Positions 42,964 to 52,146 of a stretch of DNA of 64,000 bases are shown here, piece after piece. Within the stretch, counting starts at the first letter, position 1; each line of letters begins with the position of its first letter. Source of the stretch: Prevotellaceae bacterium (GTDB lineage Bacteria > Bacteroidota > Bacteroidia > Bacteroidales > Bacteroidaceae); the NCBI GenBank assembly GCA_030531085.1, contig JAUNOM010000004.1, positions 1 through 64,000 of the forward strand, written 5' to 3'. The notes under the pieces were generated by a model. It did no database searches, was not told the DNA's origin, and saw only the letters and a program-made list of their open reading frames with translations. A program made the position numbers and the translations under genes.

Positions 42964-42995
42964 GTTGTACATATCGTTTTAACTTGCTAACTTTG
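42964..42995 (+). promoter_or_regulatory. Candidate promoter of the tetR-fabG genes
   Basis: TAACTTTG at 42988-42995 with GTTG at 42964-42967, 20 nt upstream. The start near 43002 falls beside the half-site at 43006-43016. Confidence 0.5.
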
Positions 42996-43058
42996 TACTT
43001 GCTCACTATGTGTGCAGTAATGTGCTGCGGACTTTTAAAAGGGCAATAGCTGGAAATT

Positions 43059-43649
43059 ATGTCAATAACGAAGACTCGGAAAATACTTATAGATGTGGCA
43101 AGGCAACTGTTTGCAAAGAATGGCATAGAGCGGACCACGATGAACGATATCGCTTTGGCTTCGGGCAAAGGTCGCCGTACTTTGTATACATATTTTAGCC
43201 ATAAGGAAGATATTTATGCTGCGGTAATAGAGTCAGAACTTGAACGGCTGTCTGATAAACTTGACGAAGTGGCTGCAATGAAAATGCGGCCACAGGAGAA
43301 AATCATAGAATTGATATATACTCACTTGAGTCAAATCAGAGAAACCGTTGTGAGAAATGGAAATTTACGGGCAGAGTTCTTCCGTAATATCTGGACAGTA
43401 GAGAAGGTTCGTAAGCAGTTTGATGCGGATGAGATAGCCCTTTTCAGAAAAGTGTATGCTGAAGGCAAGGCAGAGGGAGAGTTTGATATAGAAAATATCG
43501 AGATGGTGGCAGACATTACTTACTATTGTGTGAAAGGCCTTGAGGTTCCATATATATATGGCCGTTTAGGTCGTGGCATAACAGACGATACCAGCAGGCC
43601 GCTTGTTGCAAAGGTAGTGTATGGTGCATTGAGAAAATCCGGTATATAA
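43059..43649 (+). CDS. TetR/AcrR-family transcriptional regulator
   Basis: A 196-residue regulator with a classic TetR N-terminal DNA-binding domain (ILIDVARQLFAKNGIERTTMNDIALASG, then RTLYTYFSHKEDIYAAV; residues about 9-57, quoted in part) and an all-helical ligand domain. The effector is unknown. It lies 41 nt upstream of fabG in the same direction; TetR proteins beside fatty-acid genes often respond to acyl-CoA or acyl-ACP, so control of fatty-acid synthesis is a reasonable inference. A palindrome and a half-site upstream suggest it represses its own promoter. Confidence 0.88.
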   Translation: MSITKTRKILIDVARQLFAKNGIERTTMNDIALASGKGRRTLYTYFSHKEDIYAAVIESELERLSDKLDEVAAMKMRPQEKIIELIYTHLSQIRETVVRNGNLRAEFFRNIWTVEKVRKQFDADEIALFRKVYAEGKAEGEFDIENIEMVADITYYCVKGLEVPYIYGRLGRGITDDTSRPLVAKVVYGALRKSGI

Positions 43650-43690
43650 TTAATAGAAAATCAACATTAAAACATACAAAACTTACAAAA

Positions 43691-44449
43691 ATGGGATTAT
43701 TGGAAGGAAAGACAGCGCTTATAACAGGTGCTGCGCGTGGCATAGGTAAGGCCGTTGCCATGAAGTTTGCTAAAGAAGGTGCGAATATCGCTTTTACAGA
43801 TCTTGTACTGAACGATGATATGGCGGCTGGTCTTGAAGCTACTCGTAAAGAGATAGAGGCTTTAGGAGTAAAGTGTAACGCGTATGCTGGCAATGCGGCT
43901 GATTTTGCAGAGACAGAGGCTGTGGTGGCAAAAATTAAGGAGGACTTTGGCAGCATTGATGTTCTCGTGAACAATGCCGGTATAACAAAAGACGGACTGA
44001 TGCTTCGTATGTCAGAGGCACAATGGGATGCTGTATTGAACGTAAATCTTAAGTCTGCGTTTAATTTCATACATGCCTGCGCCCCAATAATGCTTCGTCA
44101 GCGTTGTGGTTCCATCATCAATATGTCAAGTGTTGTGGGAGTTCATGGAAATGCTGGACAGTGTAATTACTCAGCATCAAAAGCGGGTATGATAGGCCTT
44201 GCAAAGTCTATTGCACAGGAGCTCGGTCCTAAGGGTGTGCGTGCAAATGCTGTGGCACCGGGATTTATCGAGACAGCAATGACAGAACAGCTCCCTGAAG
44301 CTGTACGTGCAGAATGGATGAAGAAGATACCTCTGCGTCGTGGTGGCCAGGTTGAGGACATCGCCAATGTATGTCTGTTCCTCGCATCAGATATGTCAAG
44401 CTACGTATCAGGACAGGTGATACAGATTGATGGTGGTATGAATATGTAA
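43691..44449 (+). CDS. fabG: 3-oxoacyl-ACP reductase FabG
   Basis: FabG reduces 3-oxoacyl-ACP with NADPH in each round of fatty-acid elongation. The short-chain dehydrogenase signature is complete: cofactor loop TGAARGIGKA (12-21), NNAGITKDGLMLRM, INMSSVVGVHGN with the catalytic Ser, Tyr160 and Lys164 in YSASKAG, and the closing GQVIQIDGGMNM. Residues NNAGITKDGLM and the C-terminal ending are specific for FabG among SDR proteins. Length 252 is normal. It follows a TetR gene (41 nt) and precedes a pseudouridine synthase gene (21 nt). Confidence 0.93.
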   Translation: MGLLEGKTALITGAARGIGKAVAMKFAKEGANIAFTDLVLNDDMAAGLEATRKEIEALGVKCNAYAGNAADFAETEAVVAKIKEDFGSIDVLVNNAGITKDGLMLRMSEAQWDAVLNVNLKSAFNFIHACAPIMLRQRCGSIINMSSVVGVHGNAGQCNYSASKAGMIGLAKSIAQELGPKGVRANAVAPGFIETAMTEQLPEAVRAEWMKKIPLRRGGQVEDIANVCLFLASDMSSYVSGQVIQIDGGMNM

Positions 44450-44470
44450 TGTCATATTGATATAGGGTTA

Positions 44471-45178
44471 ATGACCGTACTTTATGAAGACAACCACATT
44501 ATTGTGGTAAATAAGCAAAGTGGGGAGATTGTTCAGGGCGATAAGACTGGCGATGTCCCCCTTTGTGATACTGTTAAAGCATACATAAAGAACAAGTACA
44601 ACAAACCAGGAAATGTTTTTCTTGGGGTTGTGCACCGCCTTGACCGTCCTGTGCACGGAGTAGTAGTCTTTGCACGTACATCCAAGTCTTTGGCAAGGAT
44701 GAATGAAATGTTTCGCAAATCAGGCATCCGGAAGACATATTGGGCTATAACAAAAAGGAGACCGGTGGAAGATGAGGCAACGCTGACACATTGGATCGTG
44801 CGTAATGAGAAGCAGAATAAGTCGTATGCCTATGATACAGAAAAGCCGGACTCACGTAAGGCTGTGTTGCATTATAAGCTTATTGGTGCAAGTGAACGCT
44901 ATAATCTAATAGAAGTGCAGCTCATGACAGGCAGACACCATCAGATACGATGTCAGCTGGCAAAGATAGGATGTCCGATAAAAGGTGACTTGAAGTATGG
45001 CGCTGAACGCAGTAATACGGATGGAAGTATATCCCTGCTTGCTCGCAGTATAGAGTTTGAGCATCCTGTCACACACAAACATATTTATATAGAGGCTCCA
45101 TTGCCTGATGATATATTGTGGAAAGCTTGTGGTAATAATTCTAATTGCAATCTAAAAAAACACGAAAACTTTTGTTAA
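44471..45178 (+). CDS. RluA-family pseudouridine synthase
   Basis: A 235-residue RNA-modifying enzyme that isomerises uridine to pseudouridine. The catalytic Asp is Asp58 in VVHRLDRPVHGVVVFA, and LMTGRHHQIRCQLAKIGCPI is the second family motif. There is no S4 domain in front, as in the short RluA/RluC-like group. The exact rRNA or tRNA position cannot be read from the sequence. It lies 21 nt after fabG; the galK promoter overlaps its 3' end. Confidence 0.88.
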   Translation: MTVLYEDNHIIVVNKQSGEIVQGDKTGDVPLCDTVKAYIKNKYNKPGNVFLGVVHRLDRPVHGVVVFARTSKSLARMNEMFRKSGIRKTYWAITKRRPVEDEATLTHWIVRNEKQNKSYAYDTEKPDSRKAVLHYKLIGASERYNLIEVQLMTGRHHQIRCQLAKIGCPIKGDLKYGAERSNTDGSISLLARSIEFEHPVTHKHIYIEAPLPDDILWKACGNNSNCNLKKHENFC

Positions 45179-45202
45179 AATGGAAAAAAGTTCGTAAATT
45201 TG
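45171..45202 (+). promoter_or_regulatory. galK promoter
   Basis: TTTG (45171-45174), 20 nt, TAAATTTG (45195-45202). The -33 element overlaps the last codons of the pseudouridine synthase gene. The leader would be about 70 nt. Confidence 0.65.
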
Positions 45203-45278
45203 CATTTAGGAACAGTGATGTTGAACATTTTCTGAGAATATAATTGTATAATACATAAAACCTTAAATCATAACTGCA

Positions 45279-46439
45279 ATGGAAATAGAATTTGTAAGAA
45301 GTAGATTCATCAAGCATTTTGATGGTAAAACAGGTAATATCTATCATTCGCCTGGACGTATAAACCTTATAGGTGAGCATACTGACTATAATGGTGGTTT
45401 CGTGTTTCCCGGTGCTGTGGACTGTGGTGTTATGGCTGAAGTGCGTCCTAATGGAACGAATAAGGTTATGGCGTATTCTATAGACCTTAAAGACCGTACA
45501 GAGTTTGATGTGGATGATCCTAAAGGACCTACAGCTACATGGGCACGTTATATATATGGTATAGTTCAGGAGTTTCGTATTCTGGGCGTTGACGTTAAAG
45601 GCTTTAATATCGCTTTTGCTGGTGATGTGCCATTGGGAGCAGGAATGTCAAGCTCTGCCGCTATGGAGTCTTGTTTTGCGTGTGCTTTGAATGACCTGTT
45701 TGCTGACAATAAGGTCTCAAAGTGGGATATGGTTCTTGCCGGTCAGGCGACAGAGCATAAGTATATAGGATGCAATTGTGGCATAATGGATCAGTTTGCA
45801 TCCGTTTTCGGTCAGGAAGGGAAACTGATGCGTCTTGATTGCAACAGCCGTGAATTTGAATATTTCCCATTTGATCCAAAAGGTTATAAACTTGTTCTGC
45901 TTAATTCATGTGTAAAGCATGAACTTGCTGGCTCACCATATAATGACAGGCGTAATTCGTGTGAGAACGTAGTGAAAGCCGTACAGGCTAAATATCCGGA
46001 ACGCACAATAAAGACTCTGCGTGACTGTACATGGGAGGATATAGCGGAAGTGAAGGATGTGGTTAGTGCAGAAGATATACAGCGTGCTACATTCGTTCTT
46101 GGTGAAAAGGATAGGGTGCTTGCCGTATGTGATGCTCTTAATAAGGGGGATTATGAGGAAGTTGGCAAACAGATGTATCTTACGCATCAGGGACTCTCAA
46201 AGGACTATGAGGTTAGCTGTGAGGAACTGGACTATCTGAATGACATAGCAAAAGAATGTAATGTGACAGGTAGCAGAATTATGGGTGGCGGCTTTGGCGG
46301 TTGCACAATAAATCTGGTTAAGGATGAATTGTATGATAATTTCATTGCTACTGCCAAAAAGAAGTTTGCAGAGAAGTATGGACATGAGCCAAAGGTCTAT
46401 GATGTTGTAATAGGGCAGGGTTCAAGAAAAATCTGTTAA
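45279..46439 (+). CDS. galK: Galactokinase
   Basis: GalK phosphorylates alpha-D-galactose at C1 in the Leloir pathway. GHMP-kinase motifs are clear: galactose signature GRINLIGEHTDYNGGFVFP (27-45), the ATP-binding PLGAGMSSSAAME (about 120-132), and the C-terminal GSRIMGGGFGGCTINLV. Length 386 is typical. No other gal genes are adjacent, so it is transcribed alone from its own promoter and ends at the hairpin 46474-46507. Confidence 0.96.
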   Translation: MEIEFVRSRFIKHFDGKTGNIYHSPGRINLIGEHTDYNGGFVFPGAVDCGVMAEVRPNGTNKVMAYSIDLKDRTEFDVDDPKGPTATWARYIYGIVQEFRILGVDVKGFNIAFAGDVPLGAGMSSSAAMESCFACALNDLFADNKVSKWDMVLAGQATEHKYIGCNCGIMDQFASVFGQEGKLMRLDCNSREFEYFPFDPKGYKLVLLNSCVKHELAGSPYNDRRNSCENVVKAVQAKYPERTIKTLRDCTWEDIAEVKDVVSAEDIQRATFVLGEKDRVLAVCDALNKGDYEEVGKQMYLTHQGLSKDYEVSCEELDYLNDIAKECNVTGSRIMGGGFGGCTINLVKDELYDNFIATAKKKFAEKYGHEPKVYDVVIGQGSRKIC

Positions 46440-46473
46440 CAAGCCTATTTGTTATTTTGTTAATAATAGATAT

Positions 46474-46507
46474 AAAAAGGAGAATGTATAGAAGCATTCT
46501 CCTTTTT
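46474..46507 (+). terminator. Terminator after galK
   Basis: AAAAAGGAGAATG (46474-46486) pairs with CATTCTCCTTTTT (46495-46507) around an 8-nt loop, followed by GTTTTTTTTG. A textbook intrinsic terminator. Confidence 0.85.
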
Positions 46508-46606
46508 GTTTTTTTTGATGTTAAGATGGCATACATTTTGTAATTTACCGAATACGATTGCGAAATGCAGTAAAGAATACTTAACTAATAATTCATATTT
46601 ACAACT

Positions 46607-48466
46607 ATGGCAAAAGGTAACATTGGTGTAACAACCGAAAACATTTTTCCTGTAATTAAGAAATTCCTTTATTCTGATCATGAAATTTTTCTTCGCGAGT
46701 TGGTTAGTAATGCTGTAGACGCCACACAGAAATTGAAGACTCTGGCAGAAAAGGGAGAATTTAAAGGTAGTATGGATGACACTTCTGTCTATGTCAAATT
46801 GGATAAGGAAGCAGGCACCCTGACTGTTTCTGATCATGGTATAGGTATGACAGAGGATGAGATAGACAGGTATATCAACCAGATAGCGTTCTCTGGCGTA
46901 ACAGACTTCCTTGACAAATACAAGGATAATGCTAATGCAATCATTGGACATTTTGGTCTTGGATTTTATTCTGCTTTTATGGTTGCAGATAAAGTTGAGA
47001 TTATAACAAAGTCATACAAGGACGATGCCAAGGCAGTGAAATGGATATGTGATGGAAGTCCGGAATATGAGATAGAACCCGTTGAGAAAGAGGAGCGCGG
47101 TTCAGATATTGTACTGCATATAGCAGAAGATTGTAAGGATTTTCTTGAGAAAGAGCGTATCACACAGCTATTGAACAAGTATTGTAAGTTTATGGCTGTA
47201 AATGTTGTCTTTGGAAAAAAGCAGGAATGGAACAATGATGAGAAGAAAATGGTTGATACGGATGAGGATAATGTCATCAATAACGTGGAGCCATTATGGA
47301 CAAAGACGCCTTCAACCCTGAAAGATGAGGATTATAAGAATTTTTATCGTACTCTTTATCCTATGCAGGATGAGCCTCTTTTCTGGATTCATCTAAATGT
47401 TGACTTTCCGTTCCATCTAACAGGTATCCTGTATTTCCCAAGAGTGCAGTCAAATATGGACTTGCAGCGCAACAAAATACAGCTGTATTGTAATCAGGTA
47501 TTCGTGACAGATCAGGTTGAGGGTATTGTGCCAGACTTCCTGACTCTGTTACATGGTGTTATAGATTCACCGGATATTCCGCTGAATGTCAGCCGTAGCT
47601 ATCTGCAGAGTGATCAGAATGTGAAGAAGATAGCGACATATATTACTAAAAAGGTTGCGGATAGGTTGAATAGTCTCTTTAAGAGTGATCGTAAGGATTA
47701 TGAGGAAAAATGGGATTCTTTGAAGGTGTTCATAAACTATGGAATGTTGACAGATGAGACTTTCTGTGACCGTGCAAAGGATTTCGCTCTTTTGAAGGAC
47801 ACAGAAGGCAAGCATTTCACATACGAGGAGTATAGGACTCTTATAAAGGAACAGCAAACAGATAAAGAAAATACACTGGTATACCTTTATGCGAACAATA
47901 AGGATGAGCAATATACATACATTGAGCAGGCTAAAGCGAAGGGGTATTCTGTACTTCTGTTTGATGGAGAATTGGACACTCCGATGATTTCTGTTTATGA
48001 ACAGAAATTTGAAAAGAGCCGTTTTACACGTGTTGATGGTGACATTATTGACAGGCTTATACCGAAAGAGGATGCAAAGAAAGTAGAACTAAGTAAAGAA
48101 GATACTGACAAGCTGACAGAAGCATTCAAGACTAAGCTTCCAGAAATGGAGAAAGCGAATTTCAATGTGGAGGTGCAGGCACTTGGAGAGGAATCCGCTC
48201 CAGTTGTGTTCACGCAGAGTGAGTATATGCGTAGAATGAAGGATATCTCACGATATCAGAGTGGTATGGGCTTCTATTCGCAGATGCCAGACTCTTATAA
48301 CATTGTGTTGAATAGCGACAACGCCATAATAAAGGCTGTTGTGGATGGTAGCGCTAAAGATGACACAGTATCACAGCTTATAGATCTTGCTTTATTGCAG
48401 AACGGTATGTTGAAAGGTGCAGCCCTTGATAAGTTCTTGAAGAGGTCTGTGGATCTGCTTAAATAA
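46607..48466 (+). CDS. htpG: Molecular chaperone HtpG (Hsp90)
   Basis: HtpG is the bacterial Hsp90, an ATP-dependent dimeric chaperone. The GHKL ATPase pocket is readable: FLRELVSNAVDATQKL (about 29-44) with the catalytic Glu, VSDHGIGMT, and GHFGLGFYSAFMVADKV (about 112-128). The middle domain includes YFPRVQSNMDLQRNKIQLYCN and the Arg-containing NVSRSYLQSDQNVKKI. Length 619 matches the short bacterial type without the charged linker. It stands alone between galK and a DUF5103 gene. Confidence 0.97.
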   Translation: MAKGNIGVTTENIFPVIKKFLYSDHEIFLRELVSNAVDATQKLKTLAEKGEFKGSMDDTSVYVKLDKEAGTLTVSDHGIGMTEDEIDRYINQIAFSGVTDFLDKYKDNANAIIGHFGLGFYSAFMVADKVEIITKSYKDDAKAVKWICDGSPEYEIEPVEKEERGSDIVLHIAEDCKDFLEKERITQLLNKYCKFMAVNVVFGKKQEWNNDEKKMVDTDEDNVINNVEPLWTKTPSTLKDEDYKNFYRTLYPMQDEPLFWIHLNVDFPFHLTGILYFPRVQSNMDLQRNKIQLYCNQVFVTDQVEGIVPDFLTLLHGVIDSPDIPLNVSRSYLQSDQNVKKIATYITKKVADRLNSLFKSDRKDYEEKWDSLKVFINYGMLTDETFCDRAKDFALLKDTEGKHFTYEEYRTLIKEQQTDKENTLVYLYANNKDEQYTYIEQAKAKGYSVLLFDGELDTPMISVYEQKFEKSRFTRVDGDIIDRLIPKEDAKKVELSKEDTDKLTEAFKTKLPEMEKANFNVEVQALGEESAPVVFTQSEYMRRMKDISRYQSGMGFYSQMPDSYNIVLNSDNAIIKAVVDGSAKDDTVSQLIDLALLQNGMLKGAALDKFLKRSVDLLK

Positions 48467-48533
48467 AATAATAACAGGACATGACGGATATATTTGTCAC
48501 GTGTGTCCGTAATCAAATCTAAGAGTTAAGACT

Positions 48534-49841
48534 GTGTACCGCAGACTTTATATAACAGCCCTGCTTTCCGTTCTGCTTCCCAATGTGCTGGGAAGCAGTT
48601 GGAAAGTGGGGCTTCTCTATGCTCAAAGGCATATCATTTATTCTGATAATATAGCATCTCTGCAGGTTGTACCGGGTACAAGATGGCAGGATATGCCTAT
48701 TATCAGATTACGAGGCAATGAACCTTTGAATATAAGTTTTGACGATTTCTCACACTCTTATCGTCGTTTTACATATAAAATAATACATCTTGAGGCGGAC
48801 TGGACACCATCGGAGAATCTATTCACAACAGATTATATAGATGGATTTGAAGATGGCTTGACAATAGATAATAGTGTGGAGTCAGTCAATACGTTACATA
48901 ATTATACTCATTATTCGCTTCAGATACCAAATGATAAGTGTAGGTTGACAATGAGTGGCAATTATCGTGTTGATATAAAAGACGATAATGATAATGGGAC
49001 ACCAGTACTAAGTGTTTTCTTTATGGTGAATGAAGCAGTAACGAAAGTTGCTCTCTCGACAACAGCTAATACAGACATTGACATACGTAAAAATCATCAA
49101 CAGGTTGAAGTGAATGTGGACTACACTTCTTTAAATGTTGTTGATGCACGTAGGCAGATAAAGGGGTATGTGTTGCAGAATGGACGATGGGACAATGCGC
49201 GTTTGCTGCCGGAAGTGCAAAGGATTACACCAAGTAAGTTAGAGTGGGTGCATTGTCGTGACCTTATATTTGATGCTGGTAATGAATATCATAAATTTGA
49301 GATACTTGATATTCACAGAAATTCCATGAATGTAGAGAACAATGTATGGGATGGTGAGTGGTGGCATACTGTGTTATGGCCGGATTATAAACGTCCTTCG
49401 TATGTATATGATGAAACAGCGAGAGGGGCATTCTATATAAGAAACAGTGATAATATAGAGAATGATATCACATCAGAATACGTCAAGGTGCATTTCCTCT
49501 TGAAAAGTCCACAATTACCATATCGCCTTTTTGTCAATGGTATATGGACAAATGACAGATTTTTGCCTAAGTATGAGATGATATATGATACAGAGAGGGA
49601 TATGTATGAAGCCATAGTTCCGTTGAAATATGGATACTATTCATATCAGTACCTGATGTTTAAAGATGATGATATTATTAATGAAAATGTGACAGAGAAT
49701 GAGGAGGCCGGAGCAAACATAGCGCCCCCATTGATTCCACCAACAGAAGGTTCATTTTATGAGACTAACAATATATATAATGCTCTTATATATTACCGTG
49801 GTAATAATGATAGAACTGACAGACTTGTTGGTGTGTACTGA
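48534..49841 (+). CDS. DUF5103 exported protein
   Basis: A 435-residue protein with a signal-like N terminus (YITALLSVLLPNVLGSSW). The body matches DUF5103 of Bacteroidota: PIIRLRGNEPLNISFDDF, the SYRRFTYKIIHLEADWTPS segment, FEDGLTIDNS, DGEWWHTVLWPD, and a C-terminal beta-sandwich region ending in YNALIYYRG. The function is unknown; the all-beta character suggests an envelope protein. The start is GTG at 48534: there is no in-frame ATG between it and the TAA at 48510-48512. It ends at a hairpin shared with the convergent RNase G gene. Confidence 0.78.
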   Translation: MYRRLYITALLSVLLPNVLGSSWKVGLLYAQRHIIYSDNIASLQVVPGTRWQDMPIIRLRGNEPLNISFDDFSHSYRRFTYKIIHLEADWTPSENLFTTDYIDGFEDGLTIDNSVESVNTLHNYTHYSLQIPNDKCRLTMSGNYRVDIKDDNDNGTPVLSVFFMVNEAVTKVALSTTANTDIDIRKNHQQVEVNVDYTSLNVVDARRQIKGYVLQNGRWDNARLLPEVQRITPSKLEWVHCRDLIFDAGNEYHKFEILDIHRNSMNVENNVWDGEWWHTVLWPDYKRPSYVYDETARGAFYIRNSDNIENDITSEYVKVHFLLKSPQLPYRLFVNGIWTNDRFLPKYEMIYDTERDMYEAIVPLKYGYYSYQYLMFKDDDIINENVTENEEAGANIAPPLIPPTEGSFYETNNIYNALIYYRGNNDRTDRLVGVY

Positions 49842-49845
49842 ATAA

Positions 49846-49888
49846 AAGAGTCAAATCCGCCATTTTTACAATGATAGATTTGACTCTT
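49846..49888. terminator. Hairpin between the DUF5103 gene and the RNase G gene
   Basis: AAGAGTCAAATC (49846-49857) pairs perfectly with GATTTGACTCTT (49877-49888) over a 19-nt loop. It lies between convergent genes; GTTTGTTTA follows on the plus strand. Confidence 0.7.
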
Positions 49889-49912
49889 GTTTGTTTATAT
49901 TGTTATCAAGTT

Positions 49913-51487
49913 TTAATCCGCATCAGCCTCTTGCTTCATATCTATCTCTTCTCCTTTTGCATTACGGAAATGATATTCAAGAAAAGCTAATTCTTGTGAC
50001 GCAACGACATTTAATCCAAAGCCGTATTTGAATTGCCAGCGTCGTTTAAGACTAATAAACCCTTTGTTTATGAATGCTGCGACAAATGGATGGACATATA
50101 ATGTGAAACGTTTTTCTCCTATTCGGTTTGCCAGATAATCAATCTTATGCTCAAGCGTATCTGTAAAAAGAATACTTGATTTGATTGTACCCTTGCCAAA
50201 GCAGGTTGGACACGTCTCTTCTACAGATACATCCATGGCAGGCCGTACTCGTTGACGTGTTATCTGCATCAGTCCAAATTTGGAAAGCGGTAGAATATTG
50301 TGTCGTGCGCGATCTTTCTGCATATTCTTGCACATACGCTCGTATAACAGTTGCCTGTCTTCTGCAAGGTGCATATCTATGAAATCTACTATTATGATTC
50401 CACCCATGTCACGAAGTCTAAGCTGGCGTGCCAATTCATCTGCTGCTCCCAGATTAACGTCAAGAGCGTTTGCCTCCTGTCCGTTCACACCGCGTGCCCT
50501 GTTTCCACTGTTCACATCAACTACGTGCATTGCCTCTGTGTGCTCTATGATAAGGTATGCTCCATGCTTATAGTTTACGGTTTTACCAAATCCGGACTTT
50601 AGCTGTTTTGTAACATTGAAGTTGTCAAATATTGGAACCTTTCCTGTATAGAGTTTGACAATTCCTATTCGTTCCGGAGCTATTAACTGCACATATTGTC
50701 GTACCTCTTCATATACCTTTTCGTCATTGATGTATATGTTCTCATAAGTGGGATTGAACAGGTCACGCAATAAAGCCACAGCACGGCTTGTCTCCTCAAA
50801 TACAAGCTGTGGATATGTTGTAGCCTTTTGTACTCGTTTTAATGTGGTTTCCCAACGTTTTACGAGCACGTCAAATTCTGCGTGCAATTCTTCTGCACGT
50901 AGTCCCTCTGCTACTGTACGTACTATAACTCCGTAGTTCTTTGGCTTAAAGGATTGTATAAGTTGTTTCAGACGTGCACGCTCTTCTGACAATTTTATTT
51001 TTGACGAAACATTCACCTTGTCACCAAATGGCAGTAGTACCAAATAGCGGCCGGCGAAAGAAATCTCACCACTAAGACGTGGCCCCTTTGTTGATATAGG
51101 TTCCTTAACAACCTGTACTAAAGAATTGTGGCCAACTGTAAGGTATGATGATACAGATCCGTCTTTTGGCAGGTCCGGTAGTCTTGTAGCCTTAGTGAAA
51201 GGGTATAGTGTCTTGCGGTCGCTTTCAACTTGTTTGAGGTATTTTTCAAATGAAGAATACTGCATACCAAGATCTAGATAATGTAGGAAAGCATCCTTGT
51301 CATAACCAACGTCTACAAATGATGCATTGAGTCCTGGCATTATCTTTCTTATCTTTGCTACGTAAATGTTACCGACAGAAAAAGAGGCTTCTTTGGGTTC
51401 TGTCTGATATTCTACGAGTTCTTTATCCTCCAGCAAAGCTATTGATATTTCTTTCTCTCTAACATCGATAATTACTTCGCTTGTCAT
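49913..51487 (-). CDS. rng: Ribonuclease E/G family endoribonuclease
   Basis: A 524-residue RNase G-type enzyme for rRNA maturation and mRNA decay. An S1 RNA-binding domain lies near residues 38-130 (GNIYVAKIRKIMPGLNASFVD; YDKDAFLHYLD). The catalytic Asp residues occur in HVVDVNSGNRARG (about 310-322) and GIIIVDFIDM (about 352-361), and the zinc-link Cys pair in CPTCFGKG (about 417-424). There is no RNase E-like scaffold tail. Upstream are a 29-residue basic protein and HU, separated by a strong terminator at 51522-51561, so rng probably has its own promoter. Confidence 0.94.
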   Translation of the reverse strand: MTSEVIIDVREKEISIALLEDKELVEYQTEPKEASFSVGNIYVAKIRKIMPGLNASFVDVGYDKDAFLHYLDLGMQYSSFEKYLKQVESDRKTLYPFTKATRLPDLPKDGSVSSYLTVGHNSLVQVVKEPISTKGPRLSGEISFAGRYLVLLPFGDKVNVSSKIKLSEERARLKQLIQSFKPKNYGVIVRTVAEGLRAEELHAEFDVLVKRWETTLKRVQKATTYPQLVFEETSRAVALLRDLFNPTYENIYINDEKVYEEVRQYVQLIAPERIGIVKLYTGKVPIFDNFNVTKQLKSGFGKTVNYKHGAYLIIEHTEAMHVVDVNSGNRARGVNGQEANALDVNLGAADELARQLRLRDMGGIIIVDFIDMHLAEDRQLLYERMCKNMQKDRARHNILPLSKFGLMQITRQRVRPAMDVSVEETCPTCFGKGTIKSSILFTDTLEHKIDYLANRIGEKRFTLYVHPFVAAFINKGFISLKRRWQFKYGFGLNVVASQELAFLEYHFRNAKGEEIDMKQEADAD

Positions 51488-51521
51488 ATATTCTGTTAAA
51501 GGTGTAAGGCAGATAAAAAAC

Positions 51522-51561
51522 AGGGCAAGAGAATCAATATATTATTGACTCTTCTCGCCCT
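51522..51561 (-). terminator. Terminator of the HU/small basic protein transcript
   Basis: AGGGCAAGAGAATCAATA pairs with TATTGACTCTTCTCGCCCT with one bulge and one mismatch. On the minus strand it is followed by GTTTTTTATC, and it lies between the stop of the 29-residue gene and the start of rng. Confidence 0.75.
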
Positions 51562-51657
51562 ATCTCTTTTCTTTTGTTTCGTAAAAGACGGTTGCCGTAT
51601 ATAATTATAATTTTTCGGGCTACCTTTAAAAGAGGAGAATTATTGTCCGTTGAGTTT

Positions 51658-51747
51658 TTATTTACTCTTATGACGATTCTTTCTCAATCTTTTTTTACGC
51701 TTGTGGGTTGCCATCTTGTGGCCCTTCTTCTTTTTTCCGTTAGGCAT
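51658..51747 (-). CDS. 29-residue highly basic protein, probably ribosome-associated
   Basis: A 29-codon frame with ATG at 51747 and TAA at 51658: MPNGKKKKGHKMATHKRKKR, then LRKNRHKSK. About two thirds of the residues are Lys, Arg or His. I recall near-identical short proteins (M-P-x-G-K-K-x-K-x-H-K-x-A-T-H-K-R-K-K-R) annotated as hypothetical across Bacteroidota. Size and charge are like small ribosomal proteins; bTHX and the Bacteroidota-specific bL38 are examples of that class, but I cannot say which, if any, this is. It follows the HU gene by 58 nt and precedes a strong terminator. Confidence 0.78.
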   Translation of the reverse strand: MPNGKKKKGHKMATHKRKKRLRKNRHKSK

Positions 51748-51805
51748 AATTTTATTGTTTTTTATAGTGTTATTGAAATTTTGTAACGTTCAAGGGCATA
51801 AAGAA

Positions 51806-52102
51806 TTAATCCTCGGCCGTTATATCTTCCCCCTTCATACGCTGCTGGAAACTCTTTGCAGGTTTAAAACCTGGGAAGTTATGTGCAGGTATAGTGAGTG
51901 TTGTATTTTTTGAGATGTTACGGGCTGTTTTCTCTGCACGTTTCTTTACCACAAATGTGCCGAAACCACGAAGATAGACATTCTCTTCATTACACATTGC
52001 ATCACGAATCACTTTCATAAATGCCTCAACTGTAACGCCAACATCTCTTTTGGCTAATCCTGTTTTATTTGAGATCTCGTTAATGATATCTGCTTTTGTC
52101 AT
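51806..52102 (-). CDS. HU-family DNA-binding protein
   Basis: A 98-residue HU/IHF-type histone-like protein that bends and compacts DNA. The family pattern is complete: MTKADIINEISNKTGLAKRDV at the start, VYLRGFGTFVVKKRAEKTAR for the beta-arm base, and IPAHNFPGFKPAKSFQQRM at the end, where HNFPGFKPAK replaces the usual xxVPxFKPGK. A short acidic tail follows. It is probably transcribed with the 29-residue basic protein from a promoter at 52147-52176. Confidence 0.93.
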   Translation of the reverse strand: MTKADIINEISNKTGLAKRDVGVTVEAFMKVIRDAMCNEENVYLRGFGTFVVKKRAEKTARNISKNTTLTIPAHNFPGFKPAKSFQQRMKGEDITAED

Positions 52103-52146
52103 TGTGAATGTTGTTGATTTGTTCGTACTGTTTTCAAAAACGTTTG

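Noticed and set aside
48477-48508. Small inverted repeat after htpG as a terminator
   Set aside because: Arms GGACA/TGTCC and TGAC/GTCA are short and interrupted, and no U tract follows; too weak to list.
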